A stretch of 64,000 bases of DNA from Dendrophyllia cribrosa (lineage: Eukaryota; Cnidaria; Anthozoa; Scleractinia; Dendrophylliidae): NCBI GenBank assembly GCA_024195265.1, contig JAJLRJ010000005.1, positions 41,464,780 to 41,528,779 on the forward strand. Reading direction: 5' to 3'. This document shows positions 12,000-27,088 of this stretch, in pieces; position 1 is the stretch's first letter, and each line of letters opens with the position of its first letter. The notes beneath the pieces are model-generated. The model saw only the letters and a list, made by a program, of their open reading frames with translations, did no database searches and was not told where the DNA came from. The position numbers and the translations under genes are program-made.

Positions 12000-12092
12000 G
12001 ACCCTTTTCTTGGCACCATCTAGAAGCCGGCATGGGCTGGATTCAAATTGCAATCACTTTATTATGCTGCTTCCTGGCGCAAGCGAACACAG
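12000..12092 (+). CDS. Gene B exon: 5' UTR end, start codon and signal peptide
   Basis: After a TTTTTGTGCAG acceptor, the ATG at 12032 opens [20 protein letters not shown], a typical secretory signal with a hydrophobic core and a small-residue cleavage site. The exon ends phase 1 at GTAAAG. No other ATG fits the downstream frame, and 12000-12031 is untranslated. Confidence 0.8.
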
Positions 12093-15001
12093 GTAAAGCC
12101 GGATAACGTATTAGGCCACAAATGTTAAGTCTAAAAGGCAGTCAGTTTATTACATATCTACTCCTGATTGAAAGAAACGCTGTTGGGTAAAAAGTATTAC
12201 TTATGAACGATACGAGCGACTTGTTCTCTGGGAAAAAACTTAAATCTTATGTACTCAGATAAATTCACATTATTATAACACAATATGCCCGCCTGAGACC
12301 CTAGTTTTTCGTTTTTTACTTTCAATGAGAGTGCGGAAAATTCCTATTAGTTTAGGTTGGCTTAGAGCGCCCTTTGGGAATTCATCAGTCTGTCGTCTCC
12401 ATGCATTTATCTCCCAGTCAATGGGAATTCGAGTCTTGTAAATTCGAGTCTTGTAAACACGAGATACGTGCGGCATGCTATCATAAGCAAACGTTTAATT
12501 TAAATTTCCAGCCGTTTGTTTAATAAGGATTTGGGTGCGAGAAAGAAGGTAAGGAGGAACATGCTGTGCTTGTATTATTGTTATTTCGCCTCTGCAAAGC
12601 ATAATTTGTGACCAAGTAGTGGAGATAAATTCAACTGAATGAAAAACTGGACTGTTTGGAAGACACCCGACTGACGCAATTGCAACATCGTGTACGCGTC
12701 AATTAAAGCCGCGATGGACAAGCGATTTGTCAACTATTTGAAATAAAAACATTCGTCGTTTAACGCAAATTTGGCAGCGTGCATTGTGGGCGAATGAGTC
12801 ATACAGTCGAAACCTGGACGGGGTCAAGGTAAGCTTGTTCGCCGCTTGTTCAAATTTGCATCGTTTGCTTTATATGCTCTATAGAACACGAACTAAGGTC
12901 AAGAAAATGTGTTCGTGCTTCTTTTGGAGAACTTGCTACGCTGAGGTCCATGATTTTCCTTTGTTATAATTCACCTCATCCCCAGGACCTTCTCCGCTTT
13001 GTTCAAATTCAAAATGGCGGTCGGGCGGAGAAGACCCTGGACAAGACTGACAAAACACTCCAAGAATCGTGGAGTATTTTGTCACGTGACACACAATGAA
13101 ATGGTGTTTTCAGAGATTATTTCCAGCGATTGGTAGCCGTGTTTGTTTTCTGGTAATCAGAAACTTTTGTTCAAACGAAATGAAGACATGTCATGATTAG
13201 ATGGTTCAGGCGACAAAATACGCCAGGATTTGTGGAGTATCTTGGTAGCCAGGGTCTTCTCCGCCCGACCCGCCATTTTGAATTTGAACAAAGCGGTGAA
13301 GGCCCTGGGGACGAGGTTGATAATGGTATTTTTTTATCCCGTTTGTACAGTCGCTTGACTAAACGGATTTGCCACTTAGGGGCAGCAACATGGCGGCCAA
13401 AACTTCAAAGTCATAATTACATCACAAATCTCATGACAAAAAATTGGATTCACTGCAAACAACGCAACTTTCAGCTGGTTCGATATTTTGTTTATTTTCA
13501 CGGATTCTCTGGAATGGCGCGACGAATTGCGTGACATATTTAGAACCTTTACAAATCGGAAGCAAATCATCGTTAAAAGCTGAAACATTTTGTGAAAGAT
13601 TATAACACTGGTATCGACATATCACGTTAGAAACAGCTTTGTAGGATGTATAGTTTAGATTTTTGAATTTTTCTGACGTCATGTGCAAACCAAGAACATG
13701 TTATTTCGTGCTTTTATACATGAAATTACAGACGATCATGTGATGAAGAGACGTGCGATTTCTAACTTTGAATTCCCACTGACACCATTTTTTTTGTCAT
13801 ATTTGTCTTTAGTACTCGTGATGTAACACTTTGCTTGAAAGGGCTTGTTGAGTACAAGTACGCGACTTTCCAATTTCAAACCAGTCACGTCCCCACAACT
13901 CCCGCTCACGGTTTACTGTTGCTGACCAGTACATAAGAAGACCATAAAAAATGCAACAACTGATTATGTAAAGCTTGCGAGCTAGAGTTGAAAAGATGTA
14001 CTCGTATTCGATTTCGCGTACTTCTAGTCCGATGTAAAGGTAAAAGAAATATCAACATGGCTGAGATTAGTGTTTTTTTAACTCATTTTAATTTTGAACC
14101 ATGTAAACACGAACATCGCAGGGACCACGGAAACTGTTTATATGAAGACGGGTCCTCGTGAATGACGTAATTTATATATCAGTTAATGAATCTTAAAAAT
14201 ACATAGCAGAACCAAATGTAACTCCCAACAAACCACGGTAGAGTTGAATTTAATAACAAGACAAAAGTATGAACCAGTGTTTCAACCAAACTGGCAATAT
14301 GTGGGCAGCTGATTGGTTTAATGCATTTTACGGATTTTTAGTGTTTAGAATTTGTTAAATTGATCGTATAAATCAAGGATTACTGAATATATGAGATGGT
14401 CTGTACGGGAAAAAAGTGTCCATTGCCCGTATTAACGAACCCCACCGCGATTAAGGGGTGTCCACAAAGAAGACGCCTCTTCGCCGGTGTCCCTAAATTG
14501 GACGAGTTCCTGTCCAACTTGAAAAATAAAAAGTAAATAGTTTGTACTGAGGTTTTATTGTATACCATTCTAGACGATCCATGCATACTTGACCTTGCTT
14601 TCGTTTTGGACGCATCCGCAAGCATGACAAATGACTGGATACACGAAATAGAGTTTGTTGCTGACGTCGTCAAACAAGTAAACGTGTCTTTTGATGGGAG
14701 TCACATTGCGATAGTACAATTCGGTAGCGATTCTAACGTTGTTATGACGTTTCGCGACGGACAAGACAAAGATGATGTGGTTGGAAGAGTGAGTAAACTC
14801 CCTGGACCCAAACGGTTTGCTAATACACAATTACACTTGGGGTTAAAAGATGCAGAAGAGAAAGTTTTCAACAAAGCAAAGAATTCGTACAGATGGATCG
14901 AAGACGATGTTCGTAAGGTGGGTCCTGATCAGTTTTCCCATCATTCGAACTAGCTACTGAAAATTAATTAATTCAGCTATTAGCCAAGTATAAGAGTTCT
15001 T

Positions 15002-15034
<33 letters not shown>

Positions 15035-18000
15035 GTAATAATAATAATAATAAACTTTATTTAAGTGTCAGAGTATTTAGCTTACTAGCTAATTGTGGAC
15101 ACTAAATAAGTAAAAATAAATATAAATCATGCTAAGATGGGTTTAAAATTTACAATTGTTCACCACCTAAAATTTTTACATTTAAGAGGGTGTCTCTATA
15201 ATAACCACCCACTCAATTTCGCGTGAAAAATAATTTTGCCTGAAACTCTAGCAAATGAAAGACTTTATCGAGGCTAGAAATAAACCAGGTTTGGTTTGGT
15301 TCAAAAGGATTTTCTGCCCGCGCAAGGAGCCGTTGAATATTTTGTCCGGGAAGGCCCGTCACAACGTCTCGAAAATTGAAAACTAGGTAATTTTCGTGGC
15401 GCTATAAAATATTTAATTTGTGTCGACTAGCAGTGGATTTTATATCAATTTGCTTAAAAATCTTTCTAGTTTTTTATACGAGGAACAATTTTTCCTTCAA
15501 TTAAGCCGCAAACGCGAAATTAAGCATATTATGACCCTCACTAAACGCCATTCGACGAAAGCTGGAAATGGCCTTGATTTAAAAGCTCATTTTTAAAAAA
15601 TTGGGACCTAGTTTATAACTCTAGTCTACGCAGCCGGAAAGTTTAGTCTTTCATTGGCAAAAATATGCAAAAAACCCTATACGTTTTTAGTATTTCAAAA
15701 GTTATGACCGTTTGTATTAGCACAAGTGCGACCATTTGCGATTTTCCCGACTATTGCGAAATCGACCCATCTCGAGCAAACTTTGCAATAAATATAGCTT
15801 ACCTGCTTCGCAACACGGCTTATTTCCAGCTTCAACCACTTTCCAAAGCCTCAGATGGCTTAAATCGATAACTGATCCAGTAAATAGGTAGGTTTTGCCT
15901 TCTAATCTTGCCGCATGGCCTCTCAGTATATCGCGTCGTTTGAATGTTAGCGAACCTAATACTCGAAACCAAGGCCACATGTCGCGCTAAATATCCTGTT
16001 GAAACATCGGCTCGCGGCTGATTTTCTTCGAGAATCAGACAATAAACTATCCAGTATACTATCCGGTATATATCTAGGAAGAAACTCGAGTTTTGAGGCC
16101 ATAAATGTCGAAGAAATCTTCCCAGTTTATCGCCGAAAGATCGAGTATTGGTCTGATACTGTTTCCTCAGAGGTCCGCTCAAAATAGACCGCTGATCGCC
16201 CGCCGTTACGAACGAGATCGAATATAGTGTCTTATAGTGTCAAACCACTATAAGATTTCGGAGGGCGAATAATTACTTTTTTTTTATTTTTTTCTCACTA
16301 TAGCCGATTCTATACTAGCAATACCGTATTCCATGAATAATAGCCATCCTTCGAGTTATCACCCCGCACCTCCTCCCACGAATAATCACCTCCTTTTGGA
16401 GGCATAAATAATAATAATAATAATCATCATCATCATCATCATCATCCTCGTCATCATTACAATCATAACAAACATAATCATAATCTCTAGTGATCATTAT
16501 TAGAGGAAATAGGGTAGTTTGGTCGGCAACCGGTAGAGTCACAGATAAGGTGCTGTCCCTAACTTGCACGTGTCCTGAACTTGCTTCGCCCTGTTGTACT
16601 TTGATTGTGCTTAATTCAGACCAACCTGACAGTCAGATAAGAGACCAGCTACTTAGTGAATATTTATCAGAAGACATAATCAGTGTGTTTTTTTTTTCAG
16701 TTGTTAAAAAAGGCAACGGTTACAGACAACAGTTTCTGCCTATTTTCGTTTTTCTTTATTTTGGAGCCAAGTTATAGAAGAAATTGTTAAAGGATAGAGG
16801 TTATTGTTTACATTTCAAGTAAGTTTCTCTATGGTCTAAGTAGCTGCTGGCTTCTGAAGGACACATTTCAGGAGGATCATAAAACCCTTGAGATTCTGTA
16901 GTTTGGAGCACTGTATCACCCTGGTACTTTTAAGCCCCAAGTCGCTACAGACATGCAAAATTCCAAAGATGAAACTAATGAATGTCTATTCACTAGAACA
17001 GAGTGGATGACGAAGACCCAAGTCCAAAGCTTTCTCTCCCGGCTAGCAGCAACGCGTCACAAAGATCAGGGTGTGGTCGAGCTGTCGGTGGACCAGGAGG
17101 AAGACGTCCAATGCCGGCAAGATTATCCGATAGGCAGGAACTGACAGACATGATTAACAGGGAAATAAAACGTCTCGCATCCTATCTGCTATGACGCGTA
17201 TGACCGCTGTGAACGTTATCACAACACTCTCCAAGGATTCAATGTGGTCATGTTAAATACCATCTGCAGCCACTTTGAGATCTTAGTAAAATCGAGAGCC
17301 AAAAAGAAAACTTTCATAGACAAACTGTCCAACATGATCAGCAAATGTGAGTGTGTTTCTTACAAGAACGCGATCCCATAAAACGGTCGTTGTGAAGTCC
17401 CGGCGCCAGGGTTCTCGTAATAAACATGTCACATTCACTAATCATCTTAGGCACTGTCTATGAGAACTTTGGATCCTGAGCGCTGTTTAAACGAAACGAC
17501 CTCTCCCCGTCCCAGTGGGTTCGTAACTTCCGTGATCGTGGACATAATTACATTTTACATTGGTACTGAGAGATTCAACGCTATTTTGTAAACATATGTA
17601 GTCAACTTTATCTGGTCTATTTTTCTCTTCAGCTTTTTTAAACTTGGAAATATATTTATATTTGTTTCAGTAAAGATCGTTATTAATTCCTTGTTCATCA
17701 GGCTACCTAGACAAAGCTGGGATAATTAGTGGGTCAGTGGGTACATCATGTTTTTGAAAGATATTAATACTATAAACCTATAATAAGATTGCATTATATC
17801 GTGCCATATACACTCGAGAGTTTACCTCATTCTGTGGAAAACAATCTGACTGAAAATTATATATTTTACTATATGTTACATGGGTGTGGCCAACTCGTTA
17901 GCTATTTAGACCACACCTGAACATTACTTGAAATGTAAACATTGACTTCTATCATTTAACAATTTCTTCTATAATTTTGGCTCCAAAATAAAAGAAACAA

Positions 18001-21000
18001 AAATAGGCAGAAACTGTTGTCTGTAACCGATTCCTTTTTTAACAACTGAAAAAAAAAAACACTGATTACGTCTTCTGTCATAAATGTTCACTAATTAGCT
18101 AATTTTTTATCTGACTGTCAGGTTGGTCTGAATTAAGCACAATCAAAGCACAACAGGGCGAAGCAAGTTCAGGACACTTGCAAGTTAGGGACAGCACTTT
18201 TATCTGGCTCTACCGGTTGCCTACCAATCTACCCTATTTCCTCGAATAATAGTCACTAGAGATTATGATTATGATTATTATGATTATAATGATGATGAGG
18301 ATGATGATGATCATTATTATTTATGCCTTCAAAAAGAGGTGATTATTTGTGGGCGGAGGAGCGGGAAGATAACTCGAAGGATGGCTATTATTTAAGGAAA
18401 GACGGTATCGCTTTTATAGAATCAACTATAGTGAGAAAAAAAAAATCAAAGAAAAAAGTAATTATTCTCCCTCCGAAATGTTATAGTGGTTTGTGACAAA
18501 TATCTTGATAATCGATCTCGTTCGTAACTGCGGGCGATCAGCGGTCTATTTTGAGCGGACCTCTGGGGAAACAGTACCAGACCAATACTCGATCTTTCGG
18601 CGATAAACTGGGAAGATTTCTTCAACATTTATGGATAGTATACTGGATAGTTTATTGTCTGATTCTCGAAGAAAATCAGCCGATGTTTCAACAGGATATT
18701 TAGCGCAACATGTGGCCTTGGTTTCGAGTATTGGTTCGCTAACATTCAAACGACGCGATATACTGAGAAGCCATGCCGCAAGATTCGAAAGAAAAACCTA
18801 CCTATTTACTGGATCAGTTATCGATTTAAGCCATCTGAGGCTTTGGAAAGTGGTTGAAGCTGGAAATAAGCCGAGTTGCAAAGCAGGTAAGCTATATTTA
18901 TTGCAAAGTTTGCTCGAGATGGGTCGATTTCGCAATAGTCGGGAAAATCGCAAATGGTTGCATATTTTTGCCAATGAAAGACTAAACTTTCCGGCTGCGT
19001 AGGCTAGAGTTATAAACTAGGTCCCAATTTTTTAAAAATGAGCTTTTAAATCAAGGCCATTTCCAGCTTTCGTTGAATGGCGTTTAGTGGGGGTCATAAT
19101 ATGCTTAATTTCGTGTTTGCGGCTTAATTGAGAGAAAGATTGTTCTTCGTATAGAAAACTAGAAAGATTTTTAAGCAAATTGATATAAAATCCACTGCTA
19201 GTCGACACAAATTAAATATTTTATAGCGCCACGAAAATTGCCTAGTTTTCAATTTTTGAGACGTTGCGACGGGTTTTCGCCGGACAAAATATTCAACGGC
19301 TCCTTGCGCGGGCAGAAAACCCTTTTGAACCAAACCAAACCTGGTTTATTTGTAGCCTCGATAAAGTCTTTCATTTGCCAGAGTTTCAGGCAAAATTATT
19401 TTTCACGCGAAATTGAGTGGGTGGTTATTATAGAGACACCCTCTTAAAACGTGATATAAAATAATCGATCAAAATACAAAGCCATTAAAAAGATGAATTA
19501 ACTTTCGCTAAGATAAGTTTATAATATACATACTTACAAAAGACGAATTAAGGGGGGAGAAACTTAACTACAGTTTTGGAGTCGTTGCTAGGGACATTAT
19601 TTCATGGTTAGCATTTCTCACGTGTCATAAACTGCTAATGTGGTGGGAACTATGAAACTGAACACAAGACATCACTAAATCGACATTGCACATGCGTAAC
19701 TAGTGCCAGTCCCCAACCGCGCGTAAGAATGAAAAAGCGTAAAAACTCAAAGGAAACGAGATAAAAATCTGATTTTTTTGCCGAATCATAAGCAATTCAA
19801 CTTTTTTAAAAATCTGTAGCATGGAATTACCGTTAGGCGAAAAAACAGGAAAGTTATTAAAGAAAATGTATCAAAATACACCTTTATGACGTCATAGCTT
19901 TTTCAATTACGTGAATTTTAACAAATCCATGCTACAGATTTTTTATTAGGATGTTCTTAAGCCGTTGACATTGGTTTTATTGGAAAAAAATGTAAGATGT
20001 TTGAGTTTTAAGAGTTTTTATGTTCTGGTCACGTGACTTACCAAATATGGCTGTGACTTATGAAATTTAATGGTACCATTAACAGAATGAACGTGACCAA
20101 ACATCATAGCCGAGGAAGTAAAGAAACTCATTATATGACGTTTGGAACTCTTCCACAGCAACCACCTTGTAGTTAAGTTTCTCCCCCCTTAAGTAATGCA
20201 TATGTTACAACTGACACACCCGTCCTCAATCAAAGTAGCTAGGTCTTTCTTTCTTATATATGTCCAGTGTCCGATGCTTTTCAGTTTTGACCAGAGATAT
20301 GGACTGAGGTATCTTATGGAGTGTTTGCCGTATCTCACCGAGGTGTATCGTGGAATGTCAAAGTCAGCATTTCTTAGGGAGTACCCTTTATTTTCAGTCT
20401 TAAAGATTTCCGCTATGTATTTGGGAGCGAGGCCATATCGAACTTTGTACATTAAAATCGCAATATCTTGGAGCCGCCTATTATGTAGGTAGGGCAATAG
20501 ATTCTGCACGACGTAGTAGATCTTCATAAGTGTCGGCTGTTTGGCTGTTTGGCTTTTTCTTTTCAAAGTGCAATTAGTTTGTTAGCAAAACAATCGAAAC
20601 AAGGATAAATCTTATTGTAAAAAGTCGCCTCCCCCCCTTCCCTCACCCCCTTCCCTCCCCCTTCCCTCCCCCTCTTCCCTCCCTCTTCCCTCCCTCTTCC
20701 CTTCCCTCCCAATTCCCTCCCAATTCGGTGCTCTAAAAGTGTTATACATAGCATAAAGTGAAATAAATTTTAAAGCTGATCATCAAAAACAATATCCCCG
20801 GCCAAATGCAAGCACCCTGATATTCAAGAGAGCGGGTCATTGAACCGATCTAAATTCAGCGTAATTTTTAGCCAATAAAAGGATGGCTTTGCGAGCCAGG
20901 TGTGCGTTGACGGTCATTACTTTATTTTGTTTTAGGTAGTTTTGATCGTGACAGATGGAGCTCAAACTCCACCTGGTGATCCATTCATACCAGCTGAAAA

Positions 21001-24000
21001 ACTGAAGAAGAGAGGATTTGAGATTTACGCTGTCGGCGCAGGATCTAGCAGGAAGCAAAAACGCGAATTAGAGTTACTTCAAAACAAAGGAGTCTATTTC
21101 ATTCGAAGTGCTTCGGAAATACGTAAAATAGCGCTTAAAGTAGCCCAAGCAATTTGCCCAAGTAAGTATGATGCAATTGGAGGATACTATTAAAATAATG
21201 GGAATAGTAGCCTGTCAGTCTCTACGAAGCCGTTATTTGGGTGAAGCGTTTCGTACGACCCGAACAACGGCTGCGCAGGTGACTAGTAGCCTGCGAGCAA
21301 GCTCTCAGGGTATTTCAGTGAGCTAGGGAGAAAATAGTCAACTTAATCTACAAAATCAAAACATAAATTCATAGATTCATATTTGGTGATCATTATCTAA
21401 AATTCTTATTATCTGATATTACAACGAGAAATTTGATACTGGTCACTATTGGGGCTTAAGACTATTTTATGGTGTACAACAAAATAATCATGTATGAGAG
21501 GCAAGCAATGTAATGAAGAAACAAGTAGTCCGTTAGGCTTCAAAAGTGGGCCGTTGGTCTCAGTTTTTATACTTATTGGATGGCGGATTTGTCATTTGTA
21601 AAAAGATCAAACGTCTTAGCGTGACATATATACGCATTGTTTGAAATGAGAGAGAACTGGATGACGTAATGCATTACATTTGCTGTGATAGTTGTTACGC
21701 TGGATTGTTGAAAAAACCTACCAGTGGACGGACTTGATCATAAACTTTTGATTTAGTTCTTCCACATGATTTGTTCACGGTCTTCTGATTCAGATCAAGA
21801 AATTCAGTCTAACCTCTCTTAACTTCGCTCAGTTTATAATCAACAGAACTTCCACTAGTATCCCTCGATTCACGCTTTAAGTCAAGGTAGACAACAAGAA
21901 AGCGAATTCCTCTATATTAGTTTCATCAATTGTAGTACAAACCGAAACTGCGTCTCTCAACCCTATATATTTGCCTTGTCTTTTTTTGAGTTCCTAAGCC
22001 TTCAAGAATATTAAGGCTATGACAATGAAACTTAGAGGGTACATACTACGTCAAAAACTGTCTCCTTTGCGGTCCGTAGTTATTAGGTATTTAGTTATAC
22101 GGCCGCCATCTTGAGATTTTCGAAAATTTTTCAAAACCTCTTAACCCTATTCAGACTGGGGTGGGGCTTTTCGAACCCCCCTCCAGTAAAATTGTGTTAA
22201 CTCTTACACCAAAATAGCTATGAAGCTGAAATTTTCTGACTTTTCCTAGAATTTATCTAGAGATATTTTGGTATCCATAACATGTCAGTGTGATTAACCA
22301 TGTTGCCATGGCAACCGGTTTTTGACACATAGGTTTTCAAAATATTAAAATATGGTGAATTTTTTATTTTAAGATCTTGTTCTTTGACTTATAGTGCATT
22401 TTCTTGTTAGAATAGTTTTTTCTTGGGACTAGTTCTTGAAAGACATCAAACATTTTTAACATCAAATATTTGGGGGGGAGGGGTAGGTAAATTTTTGCTC
22501 TCTTTTACTTATAGACAAACATTTTGTACTATTTCTTAAATAACGCTTCTAAGTTCATTGTTTGGATAATAGACATTAGTTTGATACGTGTTTTATACAT
22601 TCTGATCCTTTTTTCTTTTAGATATTTTTTAAATTTTAATTTTTAAAACAAAAAAAAAAAGAAAATCCAAGATAGCGGATCCAAGATGGCGGACAATAAT
22701 TTCAAAATTATAGTTTTATCGCTTTTTATTGCTTTTTCTCGCTTTACAAGTGTGTCCTTGTTTGTATTTATTATGTTTTAATATCAAAGAGATGATTTCA
22801 CAGTTATATTTGATATTTTAAATATCTGGATGGAAAAATATCAAAGAAATGTCGGAAAAACAAAAAATGACGTCATTGTGACGTCATAATTGGGTGTGGC
22901 AGGTCAAAACTGGATGTGAGGTTTCCTTGTTTGAAGGTGAACATTGTGTGAAATTTCATGGTCCTAGCCTTACTGGTTCCAGAGATATAGAGGGGGTCCG
23001 AGGAGCCTCCCCCCCCCCAGTCACAGATTGCCTAAAAAGCCCAGTCTGAATAGGGTTAAAAACCGTCCAAACTGGCTCAAAATTAATCGAAACCAATAAA
23101 TAAACGCTAAATGACGTAAAAATGTAAAAAGTTATACCAATAAACATGATTGTTTTTCTTCATTCAAAGGTAAAAATATGCCGGCAAAATAGGGTTCAGT
23201 TCATTACTTTCGTAACTGTTCACTATCTTCGCCTCTGGTATTTCACTTTCCACATCCTGATAACTACTCGTATAACACCACTTCATCATCGCCTTTATCA
23301 GTGACATTCGGAGCTGCAACTCTCACATTTTCAGAACATTTCGTAAATATTCACCTTCTTCGTCACAGACATTTCCCCTTCACCGTCCTTGTCACTGCCC
23401 TGTGTTACACAATGTTCCCTCAATCAGATGCCACATTTTTGATATGTCTCCTTAAAGTTGAACTATTTTGTCTTTCTCTCGGACGCCGATTATTTTCGTC
23501 AAGAAACGCGTTGTTTACTGTTAAAATTAGAAATTAATCTGGATCTGAGATATAGCTGAGCCAACTACAATAATGTATCAGTGGAGATTGAAAACAATGA
23601 TTGGGCCGACTTGAGTGAATTGTTATTTTTTTAACAGCGACAGCAATGTTTGTGATTTATTCGGATCTCAGCGGCATAAAACTAGTACCGAACATAAATT
23701 ACTTCTTTGGATCAAACGAATTGTATTTTTTTGACTGCTAAGGTAAAGGAAAAGCGGTCCACACGATCGATTTCGCGATCAAACATAGTTTACCTTTTTC
23801 GCCTGTGAAAAGGCTTTGGTACATACACATGTATTAAAACACAACTTTTGTTTTCAAATTCTCTATTTTCGTTCTGCTACAAGCCAAAAACGAATTCAGG
23901 CCGTATCGGCCTTTCGGAGGGATCGAAAGACTAAAATTAATGGTTTTTGAGAGACGCGCTACGTAAAAACAAATGTTGTTAAAAAAATTTCGTTTAGGTC

Positions 24001-27000
24001 AAGTTTCTTATCTAAACTTGAGAAGTTCACTGGCAAGTGTGAAAAATTTCAATAAAACTTTTGGCAAGCTTGGGCAACATCAAGACAACCCCTTCTGAAG
24101 GGCAAGGGCAAATTACAAGGAACAATTTCTCAAAAGTTGCGGTCTAAACGTGGTTTTAAAACTACATTACAGAAAAGTTCTTACCTGATATTTTTTTTAC
24201 CGAGTTATAAGCTCAAACGTGTAGGTATCTCCCAGGATCGCAAGCGAGAAGAGATTATAATCAGCCATTGACAGTGTGTTTACATAATTATCGGTCGTGC
24301 CAAAGGTCATGTCGTAACAAAAATAAAATGTTGACGTCACGTAAGTTCATGTTGTGATCCAACCTCGTTCCCAGGGTTTCTCCCTTTATAAAACCCCTGG
24401 GAACGAGGTTGGTTGTGACCTCGTTACTTTTATAACGGCACAGATCTTAAAGGCAGAGCTTTCCTATTCTTGATAAGAAAGAAGGAAACCCAGAAAAGAA
24501 AACACCCCTCTTCTTTATTGAAAAAATTTCCTTACTCTTGTTTTCAGCAAGGCCGTCGATTGAATTAAAAGACGATGCTTCTCTTTTCGCCGGCAACAAT
24601 CATGACTTTGTCTGTGCCGCATCAAGTTTGTTTTGGACAACAGTCAAATGGCTGAGGAATGATAAAGAACTCATTGGTGGAGAGATGAACCAGACGATTC
24701 TTCTTGAGAGCAAAACTGAGGGGCATCAGTTTAATTTGACACTTCGTATTTCTGACGTGGAATTGAGGCATACTGGAAATTACACCTGCGAAGCTACCAA
24801 CAAGCACGGAACAAAGAGACGCACTATTGCCGTCACGGTTTCTTGTAAGCATTTTTTGTTCGTCAATCCCTTAATCATTTTGTATAATGCACTAATAAAC
24901 CCTAGACTTTTTGCCCAAAATTGTAGAGTGATTTTCCTCAGACTGTGAAACAGTTTCTAGTAACAGTTTCTAATAGTCAAATAGACACAAAAGAAAACAA
25001 TGGAAATAAGATCTGCTAACCTCTATTAGTGTACTAGTATTTCACGGTCTGAGGAAAATCACTCTATTTAAACTTCGTCTATCAGCCAGTTAATAATCGT
25101 TCTAAACCCCGTATAATTCACTTGATATGGATTGATTTTGATCCATTCAGAGGAAATGAATCTATCTTCGTTTGACCTAAAATACCCCTACCCACCGACC
25201 TTCCAATTCTGGATGTTTGGGTCCATCCCAGCCCAAGATGCAGAAGATGGTCGGTTAACCCTATTTAGCCTGGGGGGAGGGGGAGAAGGGCACAAAGTGC
25301 TTGCACTAACTTTCAACATTCATAACTCTTTTAATATGAAATCAAACGCCATCAAACTTCGTAATTTTCCTAAAATTATTTATTGTTCACCTGACTGATG
25401 TTTCCATGGTAACAATTGAATTTTGTTAACTTGAAATGAAATAAGAACAAGTTTGTCGTTATAACTTTTACATTTTTACGCCATTTAGCGTTTCGTTATT
25501 GGTCAATTTGGACGGTTTTATGAGATTTTGGAGAAATCCAAGATGGTGGCTGTGTAGAACTTATTACTTAATTCCCAAGTCATATGACGCAAAGGATCCA
25601 CAGACACGCTTTTGAAAACTCTCCGTGATAACAACGTAAGTTTGTCGTCAAAGCTCTTACATTATTTTTTGTGCCGTTTTAGCATTTATTGGTTTTGATT
25701 ATTTTTGGGTCAATTTGGTTTTGAAGAAATCCAGAAATCTAAGATGGTGGGCATGGATCCAAAATGGCGGCTGTGCAGAACTAAAAATGTAATTTCCACG
25801 TCATGACGTGGAAATTATCAAAAAGTATAAACTCTGTTAACCTTCGGATTTCCTTGTAAACAAAGAACATTCATTGTAAACACATGCTATATCTTTAGTA
25901 GGGGTATGGGGTTGCAACCACCCTCCCCCTTGTACCAAGGTGGGATCTACGTCTGCGTGTACGTCCGAGGGTTAAAGGCGAACCTGCGGTATAAAAGGGC
26001 AAAGCCCCATGCCGAATCTAATGCAAATGAGCAAGAACAATAGATTTTGCTCATTTGCATGAGTTGGACAGTCCAGCCGCGTTTAATATCGCGGGTTTGG
26101 CTTTAAGTTATTTACTATTTATCTTGTTGCACATTAGGCCCACCAATACTACCTATACTGAATGAATCGACACCCGAAGTGGACTCAAATGGCAATGTCA
26201 CTTTGAAATGTGAGGCTTACCGCTTAGACCATAGACAAAGATATTCATACCAGTGGAAGTGGAAGTTTAATGATGGCGGAGAAATAAAGGAAGATGCAAA
26301 TGGAAAGTATGAAATATTTTCCAGTTACTCGACACCTGATTCTTGTCATCAGTCAAAAGGTTGGGTTGCTCTTCGAATTAGAAACGTTTCTAGTCAGGAT
26401 TTAGGGCAATACAAGTGTGAGCTGCTGATGTCAGAAATGATTCTTGGGGTAAAGGATGTTACTTTTTTTGGCTTTGGTAAGCTTATAATGATTGCGTACA
26501 TGTTAATTTTTCAACATAAGTACAATGCATCTGTCTGTTTAACTTTTACTATTTCATTTCATTTCTTAGTCTCTTCCCTAGATACACCATCAAATCTAGC
26601 TAGAGAGGGCTTTTTCGGTAACTTGGGAGGGGGTGGTGGGTTACAAGGGGCTGGGTAAGGTTGGAGGATGTACGGTGCTCTGCACACGTAGCTCCGATGG
26701 TATTTAGGCCATAGTATTAAAATATGGGTTTCCTGTCCCAAATGTACTGTTGATGCCAAAAGGTCACAGATAAACACTTATTCCAACGGGTAGTTTAGAT
26801 ATTTTTATGGTTGGGCTAAACATGCTTTTGTAAACACAGACATTCACTCTAAAATAAAATAGAAATGTTCCCAGATAGATAACAAATAACGTTTGAAGTC
26901 CATATGGACACATTCACTCTATCCACTCATTCTTTGACCTTCTATTTGTAATATTTTATTGAAGAAATGTGCAATCCAAACGTCTCCATGGTACAGTATA

Positions 27001-27052
27001 TAACTGGCCAGATCCATCCTTCCATTAATCAATTGATTGGTTGACTGATCGG

Positions 27053-27088
<36 letters not shown>

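Noticed and set aside
18446..19002. ORFs shared between the two arms of the 15186 element
   Set aside because: They mirror ORFs in the other arm by inverted duplication, lack protein-like features, and differ in length.
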